Shown piece by piece: positions 1-8,588 of a stretch of 33,905 bases of DNA. Made by a program: the position numbers and the translations under genes. Source of the DNA: Bacillota bacterium (lineage in GTDB: Bacteria > Bacillota > Clostridia > Lachnospirales > WQUN01); assembly GCA_009778185.1 (NCBI GenBank), contig WRKG01000293.1, positions 1 through 33,905 on the forward strand. Reading direction: 5' to 3'. The notes below the pieces were generated by a model. It saw only the letters and a list, made by a program, of their open reading frames with translations, had not been told where the DNA came from and made no database searches. Within the stretch, counting starts at the first letter, position 1. Each line of letters opens with the position of its first letter.

Positions 1-569
1 TTGTAGTTTGTGCGAAACTGGATATACGTTTGCAAAGCGTGCGGAATAAGGATAGTCAGCAGCATCCACCAGCGAATGCTTGCGATAATTGCCAGCGTGC
101 CGACCGAGCCAATTATTGCCGCAAAAAGTATTGACAAATACATTGGCCACAAGTGCCTAACCGTGTTATCTAGGCGGTTGCAGGCTTTATCGATGATTTC
201 CATTGATTCCTCGTTTTCAAAATGCTCATATTTTATGGTTTTCAACTTGTGGAGAATCCGCTCTTTGTAAGCGGTGCGGATAATCAGTTGCGAGCGGCGT
301 TCAACGTAATTGTAAATATAGCCGTCGGACAAATACGGCAAAATTGCCGTTATTGCGACAAGCACCAAAAATATGTAGTAGTCGGCAAACAGCATTTCGC
401 CGTTGGCAACCGCCAAACCGCCGTCAAATACGTTTTGTCGCACGAAAATACCGAACGGCGTTAGCAAGCCAGTTGCGGTGAAGACTATGAACGTTAAAAT
501 CGTCATTATTGGGGCTTCGGCGTACATTATTGCTATGATTTCTTTGTAGGCTTTTGTTATTCGTTTCAT
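1..569 (-). CDS. ABC transporter permease/ATP-binding protein, N-terminal transmembrane part (truncated by window edge)
   Basis: Reverse-strand reading from ATG at 569-567 gives MKRITKAYKEIIAIMYAEAPIMTILTFIVFTATGLLTPFGIFVRQNVFDGG..., continuing to the window start; AGAAAGGA Shine-Dalgarno upstream. Type-1 ABC exporter TMD-like. Not in the ORF track because it is open at the edge. Confidence 0.7.
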   Translation of the reverse strand, partial: MKRITKAYKEIIAIMYAEAPIMTILTFIVFTATGLLTPFGIFVRQNVFDGGLAVANGEMLFADYYIFLVLVAITAILPYLSDGYIYNYVERRSQLIIRTAYKERILHKLKTIKYEHFENEESMEIIDKACNRLDNTVRHLWPMYLSILFAAIIGSVGTLAIIASIRWWMLLTILIPHALQTYIQFRTNY

Positions 570-630
570 GGTTGTTTCCTTTCTTTTGTTTAGTTGAGTG
601 AATTTTTAGAGGGCATGATAAAATTATATC

Positions 631-687
631 ATACAATTTTTTATTTTGGGGGTTTTTGTCCTAAAATGGGGTTATTTGTCATTTCGA
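631..687. repeat. Dispersed AT-rich repeat R, copy 1
   Basis: ATACAATTTTTTATTTTGGGGGTTTTTGTCCTAAAATGGGGTTATTTGTCATTTCG; aligns with 5066-5122. Confidence 0.8.
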
Positions 688-814
688 TAATTTTTGTTGA
701 TTTTTATGGATTTGTGATGTGCAAGTTTTATTTTACCAAAACCAAAAAACAGCGGTCAAATTTCCAAAACTTGACCGCCAAATCCTATAATATTGCCATT
801 TTGGATATTTATTC

Positions 815-1828
815 CTATTCTGCTTGATAAATCCATGGTACAGGCAGTTGGTCGTTGTCGGTTGGGGGATAATTGTTCGCCCAAATTGCCATATAAACAG
901 GCTCGCCATTTTCTATTGCTTGCCTTAATCTTTCAATTTCGGTAGCATCTGTTGCCCAACCTCTTTCGATTAGAAATTCCAAATAAGCGGCTGGGTCAAT
1001 GCGAGTTAATTCAGAGCCGCTTTCTTGGGCGGTTGTTGGCTCAACTTCGGTTGTCAACCTAAAACGCAACTCAAACAGCCGCTGTGCAGATTCTCGTGCT
1101 TGCTCTTCCACAAGGTCTAAATCTCTGCCGTATTCGTCATATAAACGTTGTGCCTCTGCTCGCATAAAGTCAACTTCTTCGTCCGAGAAATATATCGTTT
1201 GCCCTGGCGAACTCAGACCCAATTCACTTCCCAATTCAAACGTAAGAATATTAGTTATTAAGGTGCGATAATACATAACAACCTCAAACGGTTCAAATTC
1301 TTCCCAAGACGGTTGACGCAACATACGAGTCGTTACAAGGTTGGTAATAACAGAATCCGTAGCATCAGGATAACCATTACGTACTACCGCTTCATTCAGA
1401 ATGTCAGCGGCTTCCTGTAAATCTTGCTCGGTTATGATAATTCCATTGGATTCGCCGCTTAAAATTGCGGGAACTTCAATATTTGTAACTGGAATGCTGC
1501 CGTCCTGCAAAGCCCAAATTTGCTCAACTTCTTCGAGAGTTGTGGCGATTATATACGGCATTTGCACTGTTTCGGCTGTTTGCAGCGTTTCGGCGATTTC
1601 CGCTGTTTCCGCCGTTTCGGCGATTTCTTCCACGTTCAAATCTTCGTCCAAATCCACGGCAATATCACTGGAAACCGCCGCAATATAGGCTTGCTCTTCG
1701 GCTTGCAATATCTGCGATGTTTCGGCGGTTTGCGCGGCGGTCGTTTCCTGCGGCAAATCTGTAGCACAGGCGGATAACGCAATTCCTATTGCCGTTACGC
1801 CTAAAAATCCTATAAATATACGTTTCAT
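815..1828 (-). CDS. Putative lipoprotein with ET/AE-rich low-complexity segment; possible SurA/PrsA-like N-domain
   Basis: N-terminus MKRIFIGFLGVTAIGIALSAC is a signal peptide with lipobox LSAC; AETAETAEIAETLQTAETVQ repeat; region FELGSELGLSS...FSDEEVDFMRAEAQRLYDEYG is SurA/PrsA-N-like. Confidence 0.65.
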   Translation of the reverse strand: MKRIFIGFLGVTAIGIALSACATDLPQETTAAQTAETSQILQAEEQAYIAAVSSDIAVDLDEDLNVEEIAETAETAEIAETLQTAETVQMPYIIATTLEEVEQIWALQDGSIPVTNIEVPAILSGESNGIIITEQDLQEAADILNEAVVRNGYPDATDSVITNLVTTRMLRQPSWEEFEPFEVVMYYRTLITNILTFELGSELGLSSPGQTIYFSDEEVDFMRAEAQRLYDEYGRDLDLVEEQARESAQRLFELRFRLTTEVEPTTAQESGSELTRIDPAAYLEFLIERGWATDATEIERLRQAIENGEPVYMAIWANNYPPTDNDQLPVPWIYQAE

Positions 1829-1893
1829 AATGTTTCCTCCATTTTTTTGTTTCGGACTAACGGAAAATTTCCGCCAGTCCGAAAATATTTTAA

Positions 1894-3165
1894 TTAAGCC
1901 AATGCTTGTTGCAAATCCGCCAAAATATCGTCAATATGCTCTGTGCCGATTGACAGGCGAATGCTGTTGGGTTTGATGCCTTGATCGAGTTGATCTTCGG
2001 CGGAAAGCTGCGAGTGCGTTGTGCTTGGCGAGTGAATTACCAGCGATTTGCTATCCGCCACGTTCGCCAATAGCGAGAACAATTTCATTTTGTCGATAAC
2101 GGCTTTTGCGTCCACGTCCGAGCCTTTTACCTCAAACGAGAAAATTGAGCCCGCGCCGTTCGGAAAATATTCCTTATAAAGAGCGTGTTGCGGATGATTT
2201 GGCAAACATGGATGATGTACCGCCTCAACTTTTGGGTGCTTTTGCAGGAAATCCACCACTTTTAGGGCGTTCTCGACATGACGTTCCACTCGCAACGACA
2301 GCGTTTCCAGTCCTTGCAGGAACAAAAACGAGTGAAATGGGCTAATGGTTGCACCAGTATCTCGCATGATAGTAACACGCAACTTTATGATATACGCCAT
2401 TTTGCCAGCAATATCAGCAATAACAGCATTGTGCGCGCTGGGATTTGGTTGCGAAAGCCCAGGAAACTTGTCGTTGGCTTTCCAGTCAAAATTGCCAGAA
2501 TCCACGATAACGCCGCCAATCGCCGTGCCGTGTCCACCGATGAACTTTGTGGCGGAATGCACAACAATATCCGCACCGTATTCAATCGGACGGAGCAAAA
2601 ACGGCGTTGCAAAAGTGTTATCCACGATTAGCGGAATGCCGTGTTTGTGGGCAATTTCGGCTGTTTTTTTGATGTCAATTATCGTTGAATTGGGATTTCC
2701 CAGCGTTTCAATGAAGATTGCCTTTGTGTTGGGTTTTATAGCATTTTCAAAATTGGCGACATCTCCGCCGTCTACGAAAGTTGTTGTAATTCCGCTATCA
2801 GGCAAAGTGTGCGAAAACAGGTTAAAACTGCCGCCATAGATAAATTTATCGGAAACAATGTGGTCGCCAGCACGAGCAATATTTGTGATAGCGTAAGTAA
2901 CCGCCGCCGCACCTGACGAAGTCGCCAAAGCACCAACGCCGCCCTCGAGAGCCGCCATTCGTTGCTCAAAAACATCCGAGGTTGGGTTCATTAGCCGAGT
3001 GTAGATGTTTCCGCCTTGCGACAAGCCAAACCGCCCAGCAGCGGCGGCTGTATCTGGAAAGACATAAGCGGCGGTTGCGTAAATTGGCACAGCACGCGAA
3101 TCTGTGGCAGAATCTGGGTTTTCTTGTCCTGCGTGTAATTGTAGGGTTTCAAATTTGTAACTCAT
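1894..3165 (-). CDS. metY: O-acetylhomoserine sulfhydrylase / Cys-Met metabolism PLP enzyme
   Basis: ETLQLHAGQENPDSATDSRAVPIYATAAYVF...; PLP-binding region HSATKFIGGHGTAIGG; SIGTEHIDDILADLQQAL C-terminus. Confidence 0.93.
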   Translation of the reverse strand: MSYKFETLQLHAGQENPDSATDSRAVPIYATAAYVFPDTAAAAGRFGLSQGGNIYTRLMNPTSDVFEQRMAALEGGVGALATSSGAAAVTYAITNIARAGDHIVSDKFIYGGSFNLFSHTLPDSGITTTFVDGGDVANFENAIKPNTKAIFIETLGNPNSTIIDIKKTAEIAHKHGIPLIVDNTFATPFLLRPIEYGADIVVHSATKFIGGHGTAIGGVIVDSGNFDWKANDKFPGLSQPNPSAHNAVIADIAGKMAYIIKLRVTIMRDTGATISPFHSFLFLQGLETLSLRVERHVENALKVVDFLQKHPKVEAVHHPCLPNHPQHALYKEYFPNGAGSIFSFEVKGSDVDAKAVIDKMKLFSLLANVADSKSLVIHSPSTTHSQLSAEDQLDQGIKPNSIRLSIGTEHIDDILADLQQALA

Positions 3166-3219
3166 TTTTTTACCTCATTTCTGAAATTTTGGAATTTGAA
3201 TTTGTAAAATTCTGTTGAC

Positions 3220-3248
3220 ATTATAACATAATTTTGTTTGGTGTGCAA
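3220..3248 (-). promoter_or_regulatory. Candidate sigma-A promoter for metY (TTGCAC-17-TATAAT)
   Basis: Reverse strand TTGCAC (3248-3243), 17 bp spacer, TATAAT (3225-3220), upstream of the 3165 start. Confidence 0.55.
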
Positions 3249-3414
3249 CAAAAATTTTGGCAAGCACCGCAAATTAAATTTTGGCAAATCGATAAAATTT
3301 TAACATCTATAGTATGCAAACAAACAAAAAAGATATATAATAAAGCTAGAAAAATCACAAAAACATTAAACAGAATTTTATAAAAACAATTAAAAATAAT
3401 AAAAGGAGAAAAAA

Positions 3415-4956
3415 ATGAACCTAAAACCAATAATGGGCTGGTCAACTTGGAACAAATTCAAGCAAAATATCAGCGAGCAGCTAATCCTAGAGCAAGCGAA
3501 AGCAATGAAAAATTTGGGCTTGTTAGCCGCGGGTTACAGCTACATAAATTTGGACGACTGTTGGCAAGCCAGTCAACGCAACTCGGCTGGCGAGTTGCAA
3601 TTTGATGTGGGCAAATTTCCTAGCAAAGAGGGCTTTATAAAAATTCTCAATGAAATGGGATTTAAGGTAGGAATCTACAGCTCTAGCGGGGAATTGACTT
3701 GCGAGGATATGCCCGGCAGTTACGGCAACGAGGAAATTGATGCGGCAACTTTTGCCAAATGGGGAATCGAATATCTAAAATACGATTATTGCCATGTTGT
3801 GGATTTGCCCAGCGATCCGCATTACAACAAAACGGGTTTCGCAACCGAGCCGCCGCCGATTTTATATTTGGCGGCAACTCCAACGGACGGCAGCACAGCG
3901 GAAACCGCTATTTTAGCGGAAAACGCCCAACTTACCGAGCCAGCTTTTTTGCAGGACGGCAAAATAATGGGGCTAAATTGCACAAAAGCAAGTGCCCGAT
4001 TTGCCGTAAATGTGCCAACCGCTGGCGAATATCAAATTGCGGTGGGCTACGACAAAAAATATTCTGTTAATCGGCAATTTGTTTTGCTAACTTTAGCGGA
4101 CGGCTCTTCGCACGAGATGTGGTTTCCGCCAAGTAGCGGCTGGTATACGCCCGCGCGGGCAATGGTAAATATTCCGTTGCAGGCGGGCGAAAACGTTATT
4201 TTGCTGGCAAATCCCATAACTGGGCAAAAAGAAGATACCATTTTTAGGTACGCAAGAATGGGAAAAGCCCTAAAATCCGCCCAAAAAGCCGCTCCTATAT
4301 ATTTCTCCATTTGCGAGCATGGCAGAACAGAACCTTGGACTTGGGCGGCTAATTTTGCTCAATCGTGGCGGGTTTCGCATGATATTGCGCCAAATTGGGC
4401 GACAATTATGTCTTGTTATGAATCCGCCGCCGATTTGTGGCAATATCAAAAAGCGGGCGCATACAACGATCCAGATATGCTAGAAGTCGGCGTTGGCAAC
4501 ACAACCGACGACGAAAATTTAAGTCATTTTGTGCTGTGGTGCATGATGAACGCTCCGCTAATTTTGGGAATGGATATACAAAAATCAAGCGAAAACACGC
4601 TAAATTTAATCAAAAACGCCGAACTAATCGCTATTAACCAGGATTCGCTTATGTTGCAAGCATCTCGTGTAAAAATATTGGATAATAATGCAAATGGCGA
4701 AAATTTGGATTGCCTAATAAAGCCGCTATCAGACGGAACTGTCGCTATTTGCGTGTTTAATAAATCCGATAATCCCGCAAAAAATGTTGAAATTTCCACT
4801 AAAAATTTGCACGATTCACGAATTGATGATAAAATTCTGCACAATTTACATCATTACAAAAACTTAATAACGCACGAAGATTTTTCGCAAACGGCAGATA
4901 TATTGCGTATTGATGAAATAAATCCGCATGGAGTTGTGTTGTATAAATGTAGATAA
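3415..4956 (+). CDS. GH27 family alpha-galactosidase-like glycoside hydrolase with an inserted carbohydrate-binding-like module
   Basis: MGWSTWNKF, YINLDDCWQ, GIEYLKYDYC (nucleophile Asp), GAYNDPDMLEVG (acid/base Asp), NAPLILGMDI; segment about 3870-4280 resembles a CBM35/CBM6 beta-sandwich inserted in the catalytic domain. Confidence 0.88.
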   Translation: MNLKPIMGWSTWNKFKQNISEQLILEQAKAMKNLGLLAAGYSYINLDDCWQASQRNSAGELQFDVGKFPSKEGFIKILNEMGFKVGIYSSSGELTCEDMPGSYGNEEIDAATFAKWGIEYLKYDYCHVVDLPSDPHYNKTGFATEPPPILYLAATPTDGSTAETAILAENAQLTEPAFLQDGKIMGLNCTKASARFAVNVPTAGEYQIAVGYDKKYSVNRQFVLLTLADGSSHEMWFPPSSGWYTPARAMVNIPLQAGENVILLANPITGQKEDTIFRYARMGKALKSAQKAAPIYFSICEHGRTEPWTWAANFAQSWRVSHDIAPNWATIMSCYESAADLWQYQKAGAYNDPDMLEVGVGNTTDDENLSHFVLWCMMNAPLILGMDIQKSSENTLNLIKNAELIAINQDSLMLQASRVKILDNNANGENLDCLIKPLSDGTVAICVFNKSDNPAKNVEISTKNLHDSRIDDKILHNLHHYKNLITHEDFSQTADILRIDEINPHGVVLYKCR

Positions 4957-5035
4957 AATTTTTATAAACTGTAGAAGTGCCAAACATAGGTTACAAAAAA
5001 ATAGCGAAATCTAAAACGTAACAGCTAAAAATTTT

Positions 5036-5055
5036 GCCTGTCTGCCGACAGGTAG
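5036..5055. repeat. Free-standing C-type palindrome
   Basis: GCCTGTCTGCCGACAGGT in the alpha-galactosidase/rtcB intergenic region; resembles the cores found inside A3, A6 and B3. Confidence 0.6.
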
Positions 5056-5065
5056 GACAAAATCT

Positions 5066-5122
5066 ATACAATTTTTTGATTTGGAAATTTTTTGTCCTCA
5101 ATGGGGTTATTTTTTCATTTGG
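5066..5122. repeat. Dispersed AT-rich repeat R, copy 2
   Basis: ATACAATTTTTTGATTTGGAAATTTTTTGTCCTCAATGGGGTTATTTTTTCATTTGG. Confidence 0.8.
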
Positions 5123-5272
5123 TGGAAATTGCCAAAATTTCTTGTAAAATTTCGCAAAAATATTGCTTGAAATATTTACATCCTTTAATAAATTTTTATT
5201 GAAAAAGTTGCCTTTTTATGATAACATAATAATATAAAATCTGCAAGCAATTTGAAAAAAGGATGATATTTT

Positions 5273-6475
5273 ATGATAAAAATAACAGGTTCACATAATT
5301 CGGCAATTTGCTACACAAACGAACTAGAAGCCACCGCATTATCGCAAATACAAGCCGTTTGCGACCGCGAAGACTTCAAAGATAGCAAAATTCGCATTAT
5401 GCCAGATGTTCACGCTGGCAAAGGTTGCACAATCGGCACAACAATGACTATAACCGACAAAATCGTCCCAGGAATGGTCGGCGTTGACATCGGTTGCGGC
5501 ATGGAAACCGTCAAAATACAGGAAAAAGAAATCGATTACGAAAAGCTAGATAACTTAATACGAGAAGAAATTCCAACGGGCTATAATATCCGAGATACGT
5601 TGCATCCTCTCAATGACGAGATAACTTTGGCGAATCTTAAATCGGCGAATCACGTTAATTTGACACGAGCCAGCCGAAGTATTGGAACATTGGGCGGTGG
5701 CAACCATTTTATCGAAGTGGGACAAGCCCAATCTGGCGATTTGTACATTGTTGTGCATTCTGGCAGCCGACATATCGGTTCGGAAGTTGCCGAATATTAC
5801 CAAGAAACCGCATACAAAACCCTTTGCGGAAATTCTCAAGCACAAATTGACGAAACCATCGCAAAACTAAAATCGGAGGGCAAACACAAGGAAATCCAAA
5901 GCACAATCACCGCCATGAAACAACTTGTCAACCCAAATCAACCAAAAGATTTATCCTATGTAACGGGAGAATTATTTGACGATTATATTCACGACATGAA
6001 AATTATTCAGCTGTTTGCAAAATTAAATAGAATCGCAATGACAAATATAATTCTCGAAGGAATGGGATTTACAGCGGTTGATAGATTTACAACTATTCAT
6101 AATTATATCGATACGGACACAATGATGTTACGAAAAGGTGCGGTTTCCGCCAAAAAGGGTGAACGCTTGCTTATTCCAATAAATATGCGCGACGGCAGTC
6201 TTATTTGCGAGGGCAACGGCAACGAAGACTGGAATAACTCCGCACCGCACGGAGCAGGACGCATTATGAGCCGCAAACAAGCCTACAGAGAGCTTTCCAT
6301 GGACGATTACCAAGCCGCAATGACGGGCATTTTCACAACTTCGCTAAATGAGCAAACTTTGGATGAATCTCCTATGGCGTACAAAAAAATGGAAGAAATT
6401 GTCGAAAATATAACGCCAACCGCAAAAATTATCAATCACGTACGCACAACTTACAATTTTAAGGCGAGCGAATAA
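5273..6475 (+). CDS. rtcB: RtcB family RNA ligase
   Basis: IRIMPDVHAGKGCTIGTTMTI, GVDIGCGMETV, LGGGNHFIEVG, VVHSGSRHIG, SAPHGAGRIMSR motifs. Confidence 0.93.
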   Translation: MIKITGSHNSAICYTNELEATALSQIQAVCDREDFKDSKIRIMPDVHAGKGCTIGTTMTITDKIVPGMVGVDIGCGMETVKIQEKEIDYEKLDNLIREEIPTGYNIRDTLHPLNDEITLANLKSANHVNLTRASRSIGTLGGGNHFIEVGQAQSGDLYIVVHSGSRHIGSEVAEYYQETAYKTLCGNSQAQIDETIAKLKSEGKHKEIQSTITAMKQLVNPNQPKDLSYVTGELFDDYIHDMKIIQLFAKLNRIAMTNIILEGMGFTAVDRFTTIHNYIDTDTMMLRKGAVSAKKGERLLIPINMRDGSLICEGNGNEDWNNSAPHGAGRIMSRKQAYRELSMDDYQAAMTGIFTTSLNEQTLDESPMAYKKMEEIVENITPTAKIINHVRTTYNFKASE

Positions 6476-6489
6476 AAAAAACAAAATAC

Positions 6490-6518
6490 TTGACATCTCG
6501 TTTTTTGTGATGTATACT
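6490..6518 (+). promoter_or_regulatory. Promoter of tRNA-Glu: TTGACA-17-TATACT
   Basis: TTGACA 6490-6495, 17 bp spacer, TATACT 6513-6518, 14 bp before the tRNA. Confidence 0.8.
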
Positions 6519-6532
6519 GGATTTATGGTTAT

Positions 6533-6604
6533 GGCCCATTGGTCAAGCGGCTAAGACGCGGCCCTCTCAAGGCTGAAACAGGGGTTCGATTCCCCTATGG
6601 GTCA
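6533..6604 (+). tRNA. tRNA-Glu (anticodon CTC), CCA not encoded
   Basis: GGCCCAT...ATGGGTC acceptor; anticodon stem CGGCC/GGCTG with loop CTCTCAA; T arm CAGGGGTTCGATTCCCCT. Confidence 0.9.
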
Positions 6605-6661
6605 TAAGTTTGTTGAGTTTGGAAAAAAATTAAAAAAAGTTGAAAATATTTTTGAAAATAC

Positions 6662-6690
6662 TTGACAACAAAATTTATCCATGATATTAT
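6662..6690 (+). promoter_or_regulatory. Candidate promoter of the infC operon: TTGACA-17-TATTAT
   Basis: TTGACA 6662-6667; TATTAT 6685-6690 (overlapping TATAAT 6688-6693). Confidence 0.6.
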
Positions 6691-6696
6691 AATAAT

Positions 6697-6812
6697 TACA
6701 AGTAGAGGTTCACGCTTCTCGCCTTCGCCGTTGGCAAAAGGCAATTACATACCGAAAGGTATTTAATTAGTGTGGGCTGTAGCCCATTTTTTATGCGGAT
6801 ATTTCGCTTTTG
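6697..6812 (+). promoter_or_regulatory. Structured infC leader (L20-leader-like attenuation region)
   Basis: Between promoter and SD: GCCTT...AAGGC stem (6721-6742), ATACC-GAAA-GGTAT tetraloop hairpin (6749-6762), and TGGGC-TGTA-GCCCA followed by TTTTTT (6773-6792), a terminator-like hairpin. Confidence 0.6.
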
Positions 6813-6826
6813 AGGAGGTATGTAAC

Positions 6827-7336
6827 ATCACTGATTTTATGATCAATGAACAGATTAGAGACAAAGATGTGCGGCTGATTGATTCGGACGGTGCACAATT
6901 AGGTATTGTTTCTGCAAAAGAGGCTCAAAAAGTTGCCGATAGCAAAAGGTTAGATTTAGTAAAAATATCGCCAACCGCTAAACCGCCAGTTTGCAAGATC
7001 ATGGATTACAGTAAGTTTAAGTTTGACCAAAATAAAAAAGAAAAAGAGGCGCGCAAAAAACAACGTACCGTAAACGTCAAAGAATTGCGTCTTTCGCCTA
7101 ACATCGATACCCATGACATCAATGTTAAGGTAAAAAAAGCCATCGAGTTTTTGTCCGATGGCGATAAAGTTAAAATCACTATCCGCTTTCGAGGTAGAGA
7201 ACTGGGCAACCGTGAAGGTGCTTACGACATTATGCACAACTTTGCAGAACAAGTTAGCGAATTTGGCGTAGTAGAAAAACCGCCAAAAATGGAGGCCCGC
7301 ACAATGGCAATGTTTTTATCTGCCAAACAGCAGTAA
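6827..7336 (+). CDS. infC: Translation initiation factor IF-3, likely AUC start
   Basis: INEQIRDKDVRLIDSDGAQLGIVSAKEAQ... IF-3 N-domain and KVKITIRFRGRE C-domain. AGGAGG (6813-6818) lies 8 nt before ATC 6827; first ATG (6839) is 20 nt away. Confidence 0.9.
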   Translation: MTDFMINEQIRDKDVRLIDSDGAQLGIVSAKEAQKVADSKRLDLVKISPTAKPPVCKIMDYSKFKFDQNKKEKEARKKQRTVNVKELRLSPNIDTHDINVKVKKAIEFLSDGDKVKITIRFRGRELGNREGAYDIMHNFAEQVSEFGVVEKPPKMEARTMAMFLSAKQQ

Positions 7337-7396
7337 AATTAAATTTTTAATTATCCCAACTTATCAGTAAAATATACTAATAAAGGAGTTTTTGTT

Positions 7397-7594
7397 ATGC
7401 CTAAAATTAAATCTAAAAAAGCCGCAGCTAAACGTTTTAAGGCAACTGGCAACGGCAAATTCAAATATTTTAAGGCCAATAAGCAACATATTCTTGGCAA
7501 AAAAAGTTCCAAACGCAAAATGAAATTACGCAAAGGCGCAATCGCCGACAAAACCAACGAATTAGCCATCCGCAGAATGTTACCGTATTCCTAA
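7397..7594 (+). CDS. rpmI: 50S ribosomal protein L35
   Basis: MPKIKSKKAAAKRFKATGNGKFK...; 65 aa, between infC and rplT. Confidence 0.97.
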   Translation: MPKIKSKKAAAKRFKATGNGKFKYFKANKQHILGKKSSKRKMKLRKGAIADKTNELAIRRMLPYS

Positions 7595-7634
7595 TCGGAA
7601 TTATTATAAACTTTGACAACAAGGAGGACTTTTT

Positions 7635-7979
7635 ATGGCAAGGGTAAAAGGAGCGTTAAACGCTAGAAAAAGGCACAAAAAGGTATTAAAACTAGCCAAA
7701 GGTTATCGTGGTGCTAGAAGTAAACAATATAGAGTAGCAAAACAATCTGTAATGCGTGCAATGGCAAGCTCATTTTTTGGTCGCAAGCAAACCAAACGCG
7801 ACTATCGCCGCTTATGGATTACCAGAATCAACGCAGCAGCAAGGCAAAATGGGCTTTCGTACAGCCGTTTTATGAACGGTCTCAAAAATGCCAACATAAA
7901 CATAAACCGCAAAATGTTAGCAGAAATGGCTGTAAATGATGCCGCCGCTTTCACTAAATTGGCTAACCAAGTAAAATAA
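7635..7979 (+). CDS. rplT: 50S ribosomal protein L20
   Basis: [37 protein letters not shown]... Confidence 0.97.
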   Translation: MARVKGALNARKRHKKVLKLAKGYRGARSKQYRVAKQSVMRAMASSFFGRKQTKRDYRRLWITRINAAARQNGLSYSRFMNGLKNANININRKMLAEMAVNDAAAFTKLANQVK

Positions 7980-8040
7980 AGTAATAAATTTGTACTCGAA
8001 CAGCTTAAAAATAGGTTGATATAGAAAATAAAAATAAACA

Positions 8041-8066
8041 AGCCCCCAATTTAGGGGGCTTATTTT
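8041..8066. terminator. Rho-independent terminator between convergent rplT and NUDIX genes
   Basis: AGCCCCCAATTTAGGGGGCT followed by TATTTTT. Confidence 0.85.
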
Positions 8067-8587
8067 TACATAACACGTTTTGTAATTTCGCCGTTTTCGG
8101 TTTCGGTGGTAACAAAGTGGCGAACAGACATTTCGGGATTATTAAGTAGCTGGAAAAGTTCCTTTTTGAAAAATTCGGGAAATATGTGAATATCCTTTAA
8201 TTTAGCTATTGGCAACCAATGGAGCGTTAATTTGCCGTAATGTTCGGATACATCGTCAAAATTTTGCTTGGCTACAACTCGCTCCATGAGGAAAAAGAAA
8301 GCTATTTCGTGGCACGGAGTTTTATCTGCGCCCCAACTAAAAAAGTTTTCGTGTATATAAGCCAGCTGTTTAATTTTTAGCGATAAGTTTGTTTCTTCAA
8401 AAACTTCGCGCATTACTGCATTTTGGATAGACTCGCCAAAATGTACCCTGCCGCCGATTGTGTAATAATGGGGATTTCCAACGTTATTTGCCATTAAAAT
8501 ATTGTTCTCATCATTTAAGATTATTGCGGCAACTCGGTAATTAAAAGTGCCGTTATTGGTTGGCAAGGTAATATCGTTTTTATCCAT
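8066..8587 (-). CDS. NUDIX hydrolase
   Basis: Nudix box GGRVHFGESIQNAVMREVFEETNL; start taken at MDKND just after the upstream stop codon (TAACATG). Confidence 0.9.
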   Translation of the reverse strand: MDKNDITLPTNNGTFNYRVAAIILNDENNILMANNVGNPHYYTIGGRVHFGESIQNAVMREVFEETNLSLKIKQLAYIHENFFSWGADKTPCHEIAFFFLMERVVAKQNFDDVSEHYGKLTLHWLPIAKLKDIHIFPEFFKKELFQLLNNPEMSVRHFVTTETENGEITKRVM

Positions 8588-8588
8588 G

